A stretch of 64,000 nucleotides of DNA from the NCBI GenBank assembly GCA_900708905.1, contig CAADRB010000011.1:214471-278470 (forward strand), read 5' to 3'. Numbering within the stretch: position 1 is the stretch's first letter; each line of letters begins with the position of its first letter. Positions 1 to 14,500 of the stretch are shown in pieces. Position numbers and translations under genes: made by a program. The notes under the pieces were generated by a model. It saw only the letters and a list, made by a program, of their open reading frames with translations, was not told the DNA's origin and made no database searches. This DNA is from Hymenolepis diminuta (Eukaryota > Platyhelminthes > Cestoda > Cyclophyllidea > Hymenolepididae).

Positions 1-2585
1 ATTTAAGAGTTTGTGCATTTATTTGAAAATTACGCCGATTAGAAGTCATTTACCTTACCTGGCTACTTGTGAGAATTTTGGAACACCTTTCAAATGGTGG
101 ACTGCTTTTCGGTAAAACTTAAGATTCCATTAGAGTTAAGTGATTTGTTGATACTGGCCACGCGAGTAAGTAAGCAATTCACTCCGGGAATTTTTGATGA
201 TTTCAGTCGTTTTCAATCGTTTCGGAAGTTAATTTATAAAAGATTGATGGATGATGTATTGATCCCAAAAAGATACAGGAACCAATGATGCTTTTTCTTC
301 TCCACTAAGTATTCTTCATTATTTTAAAATATTCTGTTAATATCCATTATAATATTCCGATTGTTGTGCAAGTAGTTAGTTTTGAAATTTAGTTGTAAAG
401 TTGAATAGAAACACATAATGAAGCCAAAATATAAAGTGTTTCGTTAATTAAATACTGGAAGCATCGAGTTGCCCAATTTCCTATAAGAGGTATAATATCC
501 AAACGTTCTTACTGTCGATTTTCACGATTTGCTTCCCGGGTTCCTGGATAAGGCCACGTCAACGAAATTCAGGTGTTTTTGATCAAATAATTTAATTGGA
601 AATAGGTCATACCTGTTTGATCCATGAGCAGATGGATGAAACTAGCGTTGTATTTTAGATGTAATAGAGCTCATTACAGGTTTAGCTAGATGAACTCTAA
701 TCAGGGAATAGTAAATAATTTCGCCTTTCAATTTCTATTCTAATTCACGCAATAAAATACTAATGATCAATAGATCTTATTCAGTTTCAATTTCAGCTTC
801 TGCAATTCTGATATTTCCAACTAGTTATGCAATAAAACTTGGTGTACTTTTGCCTTGGAAACATAATTCATCGTTAATATAATAGCATAGTAAATTTTGA
901 AGTTAATTGTCTAATTTATACTTTTTTAACTTAATTGAACTACAACAAATACAAAAAATTGCATCTCCGTACCAACTATTCATAATAATATGAGGATCAA
1001 TGTAAAAAATCACGGATTTTTCATCTTATTTTCGATTTTTAAATAATTCCAAATGCACCCTAATTTGATACTGCGCAATTCATATTGACAGTTGTTTTGT
1101 CTATTTATTTAATCAAATAATCGTTGCTTAATATTGAAGAAATTAAACATAGAAGCTCTCTTCTGATAAGGACTGATCACTATCAAGAAATATTTATTTC
1201 GATTTCATGAATCCCAAAGTTTTCTACTGTTTCAAGTCAATGTCGAACTCAACCGCTTAGGCACTTTTTAAGAGATTTATTCTATGGTGAAATAAACGAT
1301 TAATCGACACTTGAATTCCATAGTTTAAGAAATGAATGTTCTGGATTATATAAAGATGTTTAAAAGTTCTCTTCAATTTCAGGAAGTAATTAGGTTACCA
1401 ATTTTCCGTTGCTCTGTGCCGATTTTTACCATTTGGCATTGTATTAGATACCATGGTTTTTGTGATGGTATCCAGACTCCCAGTGTTTGACCACATTGAT
1501 AAACTCTCATTGAAATATAGTGACTTGAGTATGATTGTCTTCTCCAGGTCATCAAGTATATCGCGTTTGTTTATCCAAACATTTGCGATTGCCACAATAT
1601 GACATGATGTAATCTTGCCAAGAATTGCTCTCTCTGAAATCTTTGGAGTCTTTTGTCCATAGTTCCTAATCCGTTTCCTTTTAATTGGGGCAATTCTTCA
1701 CTTATTTCCTATTCTACGTGTTCTATTCTCATTTAATCCCTCTTGATCTTGACTTTTCAAGATTGTTAGCGGCACTAGAAAAGGATTTTAAATCTGCACT
1801 TATTTTGAAGTTCTTATGCTTCAACATAGATAACCGCGAGATGTGTTTAATCTCTGTCACATTTCCCAAGGTCAAGGCATCTCCATCTTCGTGATTGTGG
1901 TCCTAATTTGGCTCAAAACATGCAGTAATTTAACACTACAAATCCTACCTCTGGAAAATTGTTGATAAGCCGAATGGACTTATATCATCAAGCATGTTTA
2001 TGTAATCTTTTTCACAAAAATTATCCTATAAAAGACATGAAATTTTTGAAAATAGCATTTACTGAGGGGCGTAAAGGGTGGAATTTAAAGACTTAGGTCT
2101 TAAAAGCACTGATTATCATATACGTTCTATTGCGATTGTCGTCCTTCAAGGCTTGGGAGCGTTCTGTTCGATCGAAGTCTATCCTGTTTTTCTCTGTGTA
2201 TTACTTTTTAGATTATCGGGAATATTGTCTTGACTTTCTATCCCATTTTTCATTTCTCTGCCTTATGAGATAGTAATTGTTGAACATCTGATTAAAATCT
2301 TTATGATCAGTTTAAAAAGCACTTGATAATATAAAATAATACTAATGGGCTTCATAATATATTTATTGAACATTCTAGCCAATTCATCTGATGGTAATAC
2401 CCATTTTGGTGAAAATTCCTTCATGGATATTTGTTTTTTTTTAGACTGATTCACTACAGCGATAAATGTACCCTATCTCATTAGCCACGGGTGTCTACAT
2501 TTGTGCACGCTTTATATTGTCAGTGCAACCATAGTTGAACTTTTCCTCCGCTTTCATTTAACCAATAAGCATTTTTTTATTTTAG
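1..2585. other. Intronic or 5' flank of XPR1, no exon recognised
   Basis: AT-rich sequence. I looked for the preceding XPR1 exon (end of the SPX domain and linker to the first EXS helix) and found nothing convincing. The short open frames at 94-288 and 1685-1894 do not resemble SPX. Most likely this is one large intron with the rest of the gene to the left. Confidence 0.5.
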
Positions 2586-5500
2586 GCCAGTGGAAAATCT
2601 GTATTCCGGTTTGGTCTATTCCTTGGTATCTTCCTTGCTGAGCTAGTGAGCATAATACTAGTAGGTAGGTATCCTTACTTAACTGTGATAATGTTGTTAT
2701 GAAGAATCTGTTAAATCTTGATGAGAACTGAGATGGCCTTTAAATAATATGTAACCGCAAAATCAGTCACTGCCTTGGTTCATATAATCCATTCACAACC
2801 AAGAATGAAGACGAAATGCATAATTGACGATGGAATTTACTAAAGAGTTTGACCACTCCGCTTTTTATTTACTAAAAAAATTTTACAAATAACCTGGAAA
2901 TTAATCTTAATAACTGGTTAGATATACATGGACCAGTTGCCGCGTAGGAAGTTTCAATCTGATCGATAATAATGGTCCATACCTCTACCACTGACGTTGA
3001 GCACCATCAGCAACCGTCATAGCAATCTGTATTCTCGCCGATTAATTAAGTGGACTGTGCTTTGTTTAGCAAGGTCAGAATCACAACTTGGAGTTAGAAA
3101 AATCGGTTTATTTATCTTTAAAAAAACAAATACCAGATACTGTCACTCGAATGTAATCAGCGTATTTCTATGTAATGATTAGCCCCCCACAAAACTTTAC
3201 TGGATTGGAAGATTTCTCTTCCCACCAAATTACCTCTTTAAAATAGTTTACTGCAACTTTTTTCGAGTTTATACTCCATTATGGCTGGTCCTGGTAATTG
3301 GCATATGTGTATCCTTCAACTAGCCTCAGTGATTGGAAATATTCGCGTGTTAGGATGGCCGAATAGGCATTTGTCTAAGAGGCTCTGGGACGTAATTTCT
3401 ATATTGAGGATGAATGTTGAAAAACTTTTTCATGGGTTAAATAAATAAACGTAGATAGAAAGGGAAACCTTCATAGCAAGAATCTTCTGTTCAGTTAACT
3501 CTTTTTGTTAACTAGTATCAACCAATTTACAACAATTGCTAACATGAATAAATGTTTTGATAACTCAGACACATACATGGATATTTACTTGAATATAAGT
3601 GAGATTTAAGGGGATTTAATTATTGTTGTCTGTGGGCTGCAAGGTCGGATGTGATTGGATGCGGTTGAGCTGATTTCAGTAAACATGTCTCTATCTACAT
3701 GTGGGCTGGATTGGAGGTTTTTTATTCTATTGACAAATAGCACTCCTTTATGAATATTTTGTATTACGGACTTCTTTGCAGAAATAAATATTATTAATAT
3801 TACTTGGGTGTGTTTATATTTCAGAAAGGCTAAGAGACAAAAAGGAGCGCACTTTGAATAAATAAGTTTAAATCCAGTGTATGGAATAGAAGGTTAAGTG
3901 ATAGTTATTGATCGATAAACAGCATAATGGATGAGAACTGGTGAATAACAAAGTAGTTGCCCTTGGTACCATTATACCATATAAATCCGTTAATATTTGA
4001 GTGAAAATTTCCTAACAAACTTCCGTTAAGCCCTTAAGAAGGTCCTATTCCTTAAGATAAATGTAGCACATGTGAATAGTCCGAATTCCTACGCATCACT
4101 CCGTCTTTAAATCTGCCTAATTTTATTGATAAAAATATAATTGGTCTCAACATTATATTTGAATTTTATTGTATCAGGTGAATAATATTTTTTTCTACAT
4201 GAAAAAAAATAAAACCTGATCACCGCAGTATTTGAAGTTACTGATTTCTACAGTTAAAGGGAGTGAATGATAGATTAGAGATGTTGGATACCGCATTCCT
4301 TACCAGTTAAATCTATATAAAATTCAGATGGGTAAAGTTGTTGTCTATTATCCTTTCAGTAAATGTTGCAATTAAAATTAAAGCAACAGTGGCATCGTTA
4401 ACGTCCACAGGTTCAAAGTTCTTACTTGTCTCAATTTAAAAATGGACTAATTCTAATCGCAAGTATTTCTTTTCTCCCTTCAGCTGCATTCACTAAAGTG
4501 CCTCCTTTCTCTTTTCCTGCATTTCGTCTCTTCCGAGGGAGTTTTCTAGTGATCTACTATCTTTGCATGGTTGGGGTCAACGTCTATGGTTGGCGAAGCT
4601 CCGGTGTCAATCATGTACTTATATTCGAGATCGATCCTCGATCACATCTGAATCAATTCCAACTTCTGGAAGTAAGTATATAAATATTAATTTAACTTTT
4701 CTGGTCTGCTAAGCTAGAAGTCATGGGTTCGCTACTCGTCAGTGCGCACCCAGTAAGCGAAATGACCAACCACATTAGTTAAATCTGATCAATAAAATGA
4801 GACGACAGAATTAGAGTTTCTCATCAGAGGGATTCCATGATGCCACCCCTCTATCAAATACGAATATTTGAAAACACTTTCATAAATGGGTTTGGGAGTT
4901 AATTTTAAATTGATTTCCAGTCGAAATTGTATATATTAATGGTCAGATTGGACCATAGATTAGAACGGGCCTTTACTAAATTTTATATTAATTTAAACCA
5001 AACTTCTAATGGAGCACGATCTAAGCTCATAGTGCTTATGCATATTCTTCTACAGTTCGATTATCGATCACTCTAAAGGGTTTCAGTTTTGAGTCTGTGA
5101 GTGAGAAGATTTATGGTTGTCTGGCCGATCAAACATATCGTATCACCGACTTTTTCTCATTCGATTTACATAAGCCCTTCACCTAGGTATTCGTCCGTTA
5201 GGAGGTAGCTATAATTCGAAGAACTTTTAAAATCAGCTTTGTTGCTGAGTCCTATTTATCTCGGTTTTCATTGGTTTATCACGTTGTCCTAGTTACCATT
5301 ATTGCCACTTTCATGATTTTGTGAGCACGTACCGAACGAGCGCTAGTGGTTGCTCTTTGAGCAAATTAGAATATGGTTCCAATTCGTCACGGACAAAGTT
5401 CATAGTACTTTCGGGACAGACATTCAAAGTTTAAGGAGCTTAGAAATGGTGAAAAAAGATATTGTCGCACATGCTAATGTCACCTAGGCGGTTGTTTTTT

Positions 5501-8500
5501 CATTCATTCATTACTATTTTTGCCAGCTAAAAGTGCATATTGATCAACCCAAGAAGAAAAAGCATTGAACGGATACAGTTCCTTATGGGTTTTTAACAAT
5601 TATCAGTCCTCAACATTCCGCATGGACTTTATTTTGTGAGCAAATTCTTAATCAAGAGACTTTCGTCTAGTTTTCAAATATTTAGACTGCGTCAGTTTTC
5701 ACAAATACTGAAATGAATACCTTATTATCCTCAACCTTTTCCTATATTTCCTATGTGCGAAGTTAAGAAACAGAAAGGGGTTCGATTTTCTACTTTAGAA
5801 ATAGAGATTCTGTATTTTCACTATATGAATGCTAACTTAAGAAATGCATGTTAATCTTTGGGTGATAGTTTCAAATTTACCAATGAAGAAACTTATTTTA
5901 TCCCTACTTAGTATTTCTTTCTGACCCGGTCTCAATGATAAAGAAGGTTTCATTGAATCTGAATATTTGCACAATACCTAAAGTAAAGTCGAATTAAAAT
6001 GGAAAATAAACTACTCGGTACGGTCAAAGTCCGTTGTGCTTCCAATAGACGTTAGACGCAATATTTGAGTATTTGCGTCTTTTAAAACCTACTATCTAAC
6101 CCACCATCTCAAATGGCAATGCCATCTGTCCGTTAGTAGGTTTTTCTTCTATCGGTCTAGTTTTATTCTGGGACAGAGGATATTAAGCTCCCACTAGGGG
6201 AGTACTCTAAAATGAGCAGAAATTAAAATTAATATTATCTATTCTAAAATTCAGTAAATTCGGTAGTAAACATAATGTATGTGCTGTCGCGATCTTTTAG
6301 AAATAACAATGTTGTAATTTTCTTCTCGATGAGATCCCATTTTAGCACCGACAGAAACGAACAGTCTCTGTCTTATTAAGCTATTAGTAAATTACCACAT
6401 CAATCCTAAAACATGCCTTCAAATATGAATAAATACACTATAAGTGAAATCATTTCAGTTATATTTAGTAAGGGCGATGACTTTGTGTTTGTATTATAAT
6501 TTAAAAATTCATATTAGAATACAGAAATTTGTAAATTTTTCAGACGATAAAACACTTTATCTGTTGTTGGTTTGTTTTTTTTCGATTACCTAACATGTTG
6601 GTTATTTTAAAATTGCCGCGTTAGTCGTCAATATCTTTCAATTAACAAAGAAATGAAATCGAATCCTAATCTTTACAGCTTGCCTATTATTTTCATTCTC
6701 CTAAACTTTGGTCCATGCAGAAATCTAAATATAAGGGTAACTTGTTGTTCTCATGGATTTTTATTCTTATTACCACAAAAGTTAAAGCTATTTCTAGGGT
6801 TCGGAGTTACTGAAACTGACTCCGGATTTTACAGGTGTAAGATTTTTTAACAGTTCGAATAAGGGCGGAATAGGGTTATGTATTGTAAATCCGATTTAAC
6901 ATGGACTTTGTCCACAGTATTTTCGACACTCGGGCAGGCAAAAAAAATCCGGAATAAAAAGTTTATCAGGGGCTAAATAAGACTCTGTATCATGTGGTAA
7001 TGACGGGTAAGCTTTATTTATCCTATTCTAAGATGTTAGTAGATAAAGAAAATTTTAGTTGGACTTGAATAGGATAATTGGGATTTAAGATAACATTAGT
7101 TATTAAATTTTAAAAATTCGGATATAGTATCACGTTATCGGAAGCGTGAGTAACTAATGTATATTTATTCAAGAATTTTAAAATATTCTAAATTAATAAC
7201 GATCTATGAGGTTTTGATTGCTATTTTCTAAATTTTGAGACGTTTGAGCGAACGCTCTACGATATGTAATTATGGTAAGAGGGTACATTACATGATATAA
7301 AGAGGAGACTATTGAACGAGCTCAAATATAGAAAATCAATTGAGGACATTAAAATTGTTACTTTATTTGAATTCTGAATACACCAAAATGTCCAATTTCT
7401 CATAAGGACGGTTTTATCATGCAATAATCTAATATTTCAAAGGTCTAATTTCATTATTTGATCTCCTGACTCTTTGATAAGTTCATATTCACGAAATCCG
7501 GGGTTTATTGACCAGTTGAAATATTTTCTTGTTTGATCATGTCATGTGGTTTATTCGTATCTTTTCACTGTCTAAGGCGTTTATATGGAACAACCGGAGG
7601 TATTTTAAACATAGTAGAACTCAAGAGAGTTCACTCATAGCAATTTTAAAATTCTGAATTCTGTATGATCTTTGCTCGCGGTCTTTTGTGCCTCGACAGA
7701 GGACGTCTATTTTGGATACTTTAGAATTTCTTAGGTAATGCATCCCTGAAATTTTCCATTCTGCAAAGTTCCCCTTTAGTGTATTACAGTGCCTTTACAT
7801 TGAACTTGTCAATCACTAAACTCACGGTAACTCTTAATATGACAAGTACGTACAATAACGTTCTATTATCGATTAAAGACCAACCATGTTTAATTTTGGG
7901 TGACATGGGTATCATATTTGACAAGAATTTGATATACTTTAAACAGATCACAGTAACGTCAATATGATGAAAACCTAAGTACCCAAGCTTTTTCCAGAGT
8001 TATAGTTTTGTAAGCTCACTGCTACTAAGGCGAAAGACGGCGAAATATGCACGCCTTGTCTGCCCAAGTTAATGCATCACACAGGGGACAATTTACGTCA
8101 TCGCAGTAGGCAGGGTATGAGTCATACAATAAATCAATATTTATTAAACTTGGAAGTTTTAGATAGTCTGGTATTTAATCGCTTTTTTCGTCTTATTAGG
8201 GGCGTGAATAATATGGCCAGCCAAGTAGGTTTTCGAAATGATACTTGGTCTTCAAATTTCAGGGACAGTTTTTTAATTTGTCTTAGGCAGAAAATTTGAA
8301 AATCAGTTTGAAAATTTATATCTTTTGAAATAGAGACAAAATATCGTATTTAACATTTGACTTTAATTTAATTATTGTGATTAATATTTTTTCTGTTTAG
8401 GTGGGCGTGTTTTTTGCAGACATTTGGGGTGCCTCAGTCCTACTGTATCAATTTTCCGACTACATTCGATTTCCAGGCTACGTGTCACCCCTCATACTCT

Positions 8501-11500
8501 TACTATTTATGCTTGTCCTTTTCATTCTACCCTTTCAAGTCTTCCAATTCAAATCTCGTCTCTGGCTACTCAAGATTTTGGTGAGTTTTGGGGAGCATTT
8601 GTCATTGTATTATCTGTTAAGTTATCCGTCCCGTTAAATGGATGGCCTGGTTATTGATACATTTTGGGCAATTTTATGAGTCATGGATGTATTTATTGTT
8701 ATAGGATAATTCTGCTTACTTATCCTTTCATTCCATTTCTGGAATCTTTCTGACATTCAATTGGCATAATATCAACCTTATTGTAATGTTTATTGATTGA
8801 TTGAGAAACTGGGGCAATGTTAGGGGTTAGGGAGTATCCTATTTCAGCTATTCCATCACGTGCGACCAGCTTTTTATATATGAAGGCAATTGCAGAAACT
8901 GCCTACCTGTGTGCCCACACGTCTTCCCATGAATAATCATGGGAAAAAATTTAGGATAATCTGATGTCCCCATAGTACAACTTTCCTAATGTTCGACTAA
9001 CAGTTCGTACTCCCAACTGTGAGCATCAATGAAATTGAGGAGGATTTATTTCTCCTAGTTTCTATCGCCTTTTGGTCAAAATGGTAGCCTATTTCACCAT
9101 CGCTTTGATAACTTTCGACCTTTTTATCGCTAAAGGTATTAAATCGATAGAATAAGTTCTATTCAAATTAAGGCCTTGGTTACATAATGAGATTTTTCTG
9201 TTGAGGCCTTATCAGTTATTTGAAGTAGAATTCTTCCATCGAAACTTTGGAATGCACTTTGTGGGTGTAAATTAAACTTTCGCGCTGGAGACATTTTGTG
9301 GAATCAATTACGTTGATCATTTATTTAAAGAAATATGGCAAAAACATTTAGTTTACGAACTTGAATTATACCGGACAGTAACATACCTGTTGTACTGGTT
9401 TCATCTTTTTGAACTCAAATCAAGGTGGGTGATGATGTTTGGCAATCTAAGTATTTCAGGAGCAATATTATGTTCGCAGTAGGAAGTTCAGAAAATACTG
9501 ATGACGGAACAACTTCCTGATTTTGGTTCTATTTCAGAATAGCATATATTTTAGATCTATTGAAATACTTGCTCTCTTTGAACTTTGATTTTCATCATAT
9601 CTATGTGTCTCCTGTGTTTTACCATTTTCTGTCTGCTTTCTGAGAGTGAATTCCGAAACTCCCATTGGGGAATAAATACATTTTGAAATCTCTACTGTCC
9701 CTCTGTGACCCGACGCGGTTGATTGTTGCACTCATAGGCAAAATATTAGATGGGCTTTTTTCTTAAAAGAATATGGATGCCTCTCGGTATACATCAAAAC
9801 AGACACACATTATTTATAATGCTGGGCGAATGAGTCTCTGGCTTTAACATTTTAGCTTAATCAATGAATTTTACATCTTAGCCAATAAAGTAGAATGCTC
9901 CATAACAAGCCCTAATGTCTCTTTAATAGCCTTCATTAGGAAGTATATTTCTAATCTAATCATTTTTCCAGAAATAGTTAATTCTGTTAACCTTTTAGAA
10001 GTGTTCACTCACCTTGAATCGGGGAATTTCTTACTTCATAAAATTTATTAAAATTATTTTGATTAATAATCAGTTCTTATTAATTACATCAACTTTTATT
10101 TCTAGTCTTCGATTTAAAAACTAATTATTTTATCTTTGCTTACTATCCTACAGTATCGGATTATACGAGCGCCATTAGTCAGGGTTCGATTCCCCGATTT
10201 CTTTCTGGCCGATCAACTCAACAGTCTTTCATTCATCCTTCCTGATCTGGCCTACTTCATCTGCTTCTTTGTTCACTTCATCGACAGTCAAATGATGGTG
10301 AAAAGTGGATTTCGGAATTCTACGGAGCCCGGCAAAAGTCCTCTGTTCTGTAAGTTAATCATTTATTAATTATGTTATATCTGATTCATTTTATAATTAA
10401 TATTTTTTTGTTTTTTTATTTGCTTCATTATCGCTCATAGTTGTTTAGATAGTTGGGCTTTGGATTGTGTCAGTTTCATATTCCAATTCAGTTAAGATCT
10501 CAAAATTGAAGAGAGTGATGTTATGGCGTTTTATTTTTATCAAGTCCATTGAGGAATGTGTTGACAATCATTGACTTGTTTAGAATGAAGGTATTCTGGG
10601 ACTATTCCCATATGCAACTTGCATTCTACCACCTCTACTATTGATCTGAATTTACTAGTGTGGTTAACCATCCACATCACTGAAATTATTTGAATCTTGT
10701 GATATCCATCTTAGTAGACATGTATACTCGCCGCTGTACCACCAAAATTTATAACATTTGAAATAGTGGCATTTTTCTGTCTACTGCGTTATATTTACAA
10801 TTATGTAAATACACTATAACCTATACATTGTGGCCTTTCGGGTCTTTTATTCCTTTACATCTCAAAATTTAAGGTGGTTCATTTGAGTTGGGACTGTATT
10901 CAAGAACTCTCAAATATAAAATTGTATTCTTCTTACTGCTGCTCATTAGAAACTTTAATTTAATAAAAGGCCACCTTTTTTCCAAATACTCTAAGAAATA
11001 ATTTGCATTCCTCATGCATCAGCCTACTTTGATTTGTCTTATTGACAAGCAATATCGCTATATCTATTTTTCGGATGACGTACGCAAAATATGTGGAAAA
11101 AATCAAGTCTAATGGTAGTGGAGTAACATTCTTGAATCTCTATGGTGGGAAGCTCTCCCTCTCCCCTGATTAGTTATAACCGGTACTATTAGTTACTATG
11201 TTCATTATTTGCTAAATAAATCAAAGAAGTAGACTGGGAATCACCTAAATGGCCAATTACAGTATGTGGTTTGTCCTTTTTATTTTGCACCTCTCTGTTA
11301 GTAAATTAAATGTGTTCACTCGAACCCATTACTATTCGAATTATGACCCCATTAATTAGCCCATATTGAACCGACTCACTGCCTACATTGTTTGCAGACT
11401 CTTGTGTATCATAGTTCAATTCCTAAAATCCTCATAATTTACTATCAGACACTTTTTAAGCATATATTGGTGTTACCAATCAAAGGTCACAGTTGGATTC

Positions 11501-14500
11501 ATCACACGAGTGAATAGGATTGATTTCATGTGTATTCATTAATTTTTACGCGTGCTAATGTCCTTCGAAGAATAAAACATTTTAGTTACGTAAAAACACC
11601 CGACTCTGGGGAAGAATACGCCCTTACCTAGGTACATTCCAATCAATTTATATTAGGATTCCAAAATAGTATGATTATCCATTATAGGTCACCTCTTCTA
11701 GCATCTTGCTTGGATTTTTTACTCTTTGAAATGAAAATTTATTCAGTTTTTTAACTTATTAGTGATATTATGGTTCAATTTTTGGTTATAATTCACGGCA
11801 GGGCCAGTAAATTTTACATTTTTCTTCTTGGGAAGGAAACTGAAATCAGGTAAGGGTCGAAAGATGTTGTTAGTCAGTTTAATATAAATTAATGATGGTA
11901 GAAATTAATAATTTAGTTGGTTATGGTCCCCTAGATACTCTTAGAGAATCAGGTCCTTTCAGATTTGTTGAATTACAAGATACCTGATCTTGCGCAACAA
12001 ATTGGCATCATGGAATAGTATTATGGACGAACAGATAAGAATGTTCATTTTACTGATGAAATGAACTCAAAATATTCTTATACTCTTGAGTAAATTTCAA
12101 TTTTATTTAGAGCGCGTACTGAGACGGCCATGGGAAACGAAATGAAAAAAAACTAGGAACTAATGGGACTCATATTCAGACACCGCAGTAATGCATCGAG
12201 AATTTCCCCTACCCTGAAACCTGTTGTACTTTAACTAGGCATGAGAAGGCGAAATCTCCCGCATCTGGTTTTATCTGTGATTAATGGTCTGGGCAAATAA
12301 GACCACACTGTTCACATTTAAAAGTACTCCTGCGTAATGGGTTGTGCTATTAGGCCGTTACAGACAAACTATTTCGTATAATAGCACAATATTCGTAAGT
12401 ATCAGTTTATTGGATGTTCGTCACTGAAACCAAAGCTCTTCAATAATGAATCAGTCGGGATTATATATTTTCTATCGGCTCTTTGATAAAATTGTTTATT
12501 TATCATGATTTTTGTTGATTTTGAATTATTTTTTTCGCCTCAGAATCGGTTGTCAGTAACAGATCATTAAACGATTTACCGCAAGGTTGCTTACATAACA
12601 CCTAGTTTTATGCCATGTCGCTTATATTTCATTTGATATATTCCTGGGTCAGAGGTCTTGCATTTTTCCCATCCTAAATACATATAAGTATATATTCTAT
12701 TGCTGCATGGGCTTGGACGGATTTCATGGTCGTGTCTTTTGATAAAATTTTGGCTTCTTCCGTGAATAATTTACTTGAAATTATGAATTAAATTCTAACT
12801 ATATTTTAACCAAGTTTTGGATTTAAATAAACTTTGAAACTTCTAACTTGGCATTGAATATCAACTTATTCACATGATCCGATATTCCCATACAAATGAG
12901 GCTCCCGCCTCCCACTGTAATTATTATTCATTACAAGGTGTTTCGAATGTATTTTGAAGTCAAAATGACCGAAAGTGACCAAGTTGATAGGGATCTATGG
13001 AGGTTAGAATAAGAGTTTCTCAATCCCTCTGGCTCCAGAATATTCTCCTTCTCAAGGATTTTTAAAACTTGTGACTTGCGAACAAACTAAATACATATTC
13101 CTTTAAACTAACTGCATACTTGAATGTTGTACCACTTAATGAAATCCTTTTATTGTTCATGGCACGATAGGAAAATTTTAAATGTCTTGATCGTTAGAAA
13201 ACATCAAGGTAAGAGGAACAATAAACAGTTCATGGAACGCGGAAGGGGGTCAAGAAGAAGTAGGGAATGAGATCTGGATTCTGGAAGCATTTCATCAAAG
13301 AGTGTAGTTCACTGTGTAATATTCTTATGTTCATATTTAACGCTTTTTTTTATTTCGCACATTTCCTATATGAACTTCTAACATGCTAGTTTTCTCCTCT
13401 TTCTCTCTTGACAGCTCCAAAGGCGGGTGTCTGCGACGGAATGATGTGGGGTCTGCAGCCAATTTTGAAAGCCCTCCCAGCGTGGTGGCGTTTTCTTCAA
13501 TGCCTTCGGCGATATCGTGATTTGACCATCAAATCGCCAATGCCACATCTTATGAATGCCGGCAAATATTCCACTACCCTCATCGCCATTGCATTTGCAG
13601 CGATGTCTGGCATCATTCACAGTAAGTTCATGTTGTCTTGATCAGTGCCCATCAAAATAGACTGGCAGTGAAAAACCCACCCATATTAATTAACTCTTCT
13701 CTTCGGGGGATGGGGAAGTGTAATTCTTAACTTAATAAACTCAAATATGCATTCTTTATGTGAATAAATCATCGGCATTAAAAGTATCTCCATTTTTCTC
13801 TACTTTTCTGTCACCTCAGCAGCATACGATAAATACGATCATTTATTTATAAAGCTAGTAAAAGTTATGCAATTCGGATAAGCAGGTAGGTATAATAATT
13901 TGTTAAAGGGTAAGGACATATGGTCCTTGGGATTAGGAGTTTTACTCCTTTATTTCTATGCCTGAAAGAATATGCGCTGTTACTTTTTCAAAAGATTTGG
14001 AGGATGAATCCCTGTGCGTTTCCGAAATTTTCATCTGTGTCATCTCTAATCGCTGAGGCCAAATTATCTCCGCCTCACACCGATTCTTGAAGTGGTTGAT
14101 CCTACTGTAACCTCATGCGCCCTGTGGATAACCATCGTGTATTCTCAAGTGGTTTATTTTAATTATTGGAATAAATTAATTAAGTGATTCTTGAGTGAGC
14201 GCTGCAAGGTTTTAGCTTCCTCATGGTGACATCCAGAACCATTCTACCTGTCCATACTGCCCTTTCTAATTGAGACTACATTAGACGTTTTACACCCTAC
14301 ACACGGAGGAGGAGTGAGAACATGAACACACAAGCTTGTCAATTATCGGTTCTTTCGCTCTCTTCTTGAATCCTTACTGCGGTTCGTTCAATACATTTTG
14401 ACCTAATCGACTTTCGGTGTTCTGCTCTAAAACCGTCGTAAGCTCTTACAAATTGGTGACTATTGTCAGTTGTCAGCCGTTAATTGTTGCCCTAACTGCA

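Noticed and set aside
10180..10200. GGGTTCGATTCCC resembling a tRNA B box
   Set aside because: Lies inside the XPR1 exon 10154-10349 and encodes conserved residues; no tRNA fold around it.
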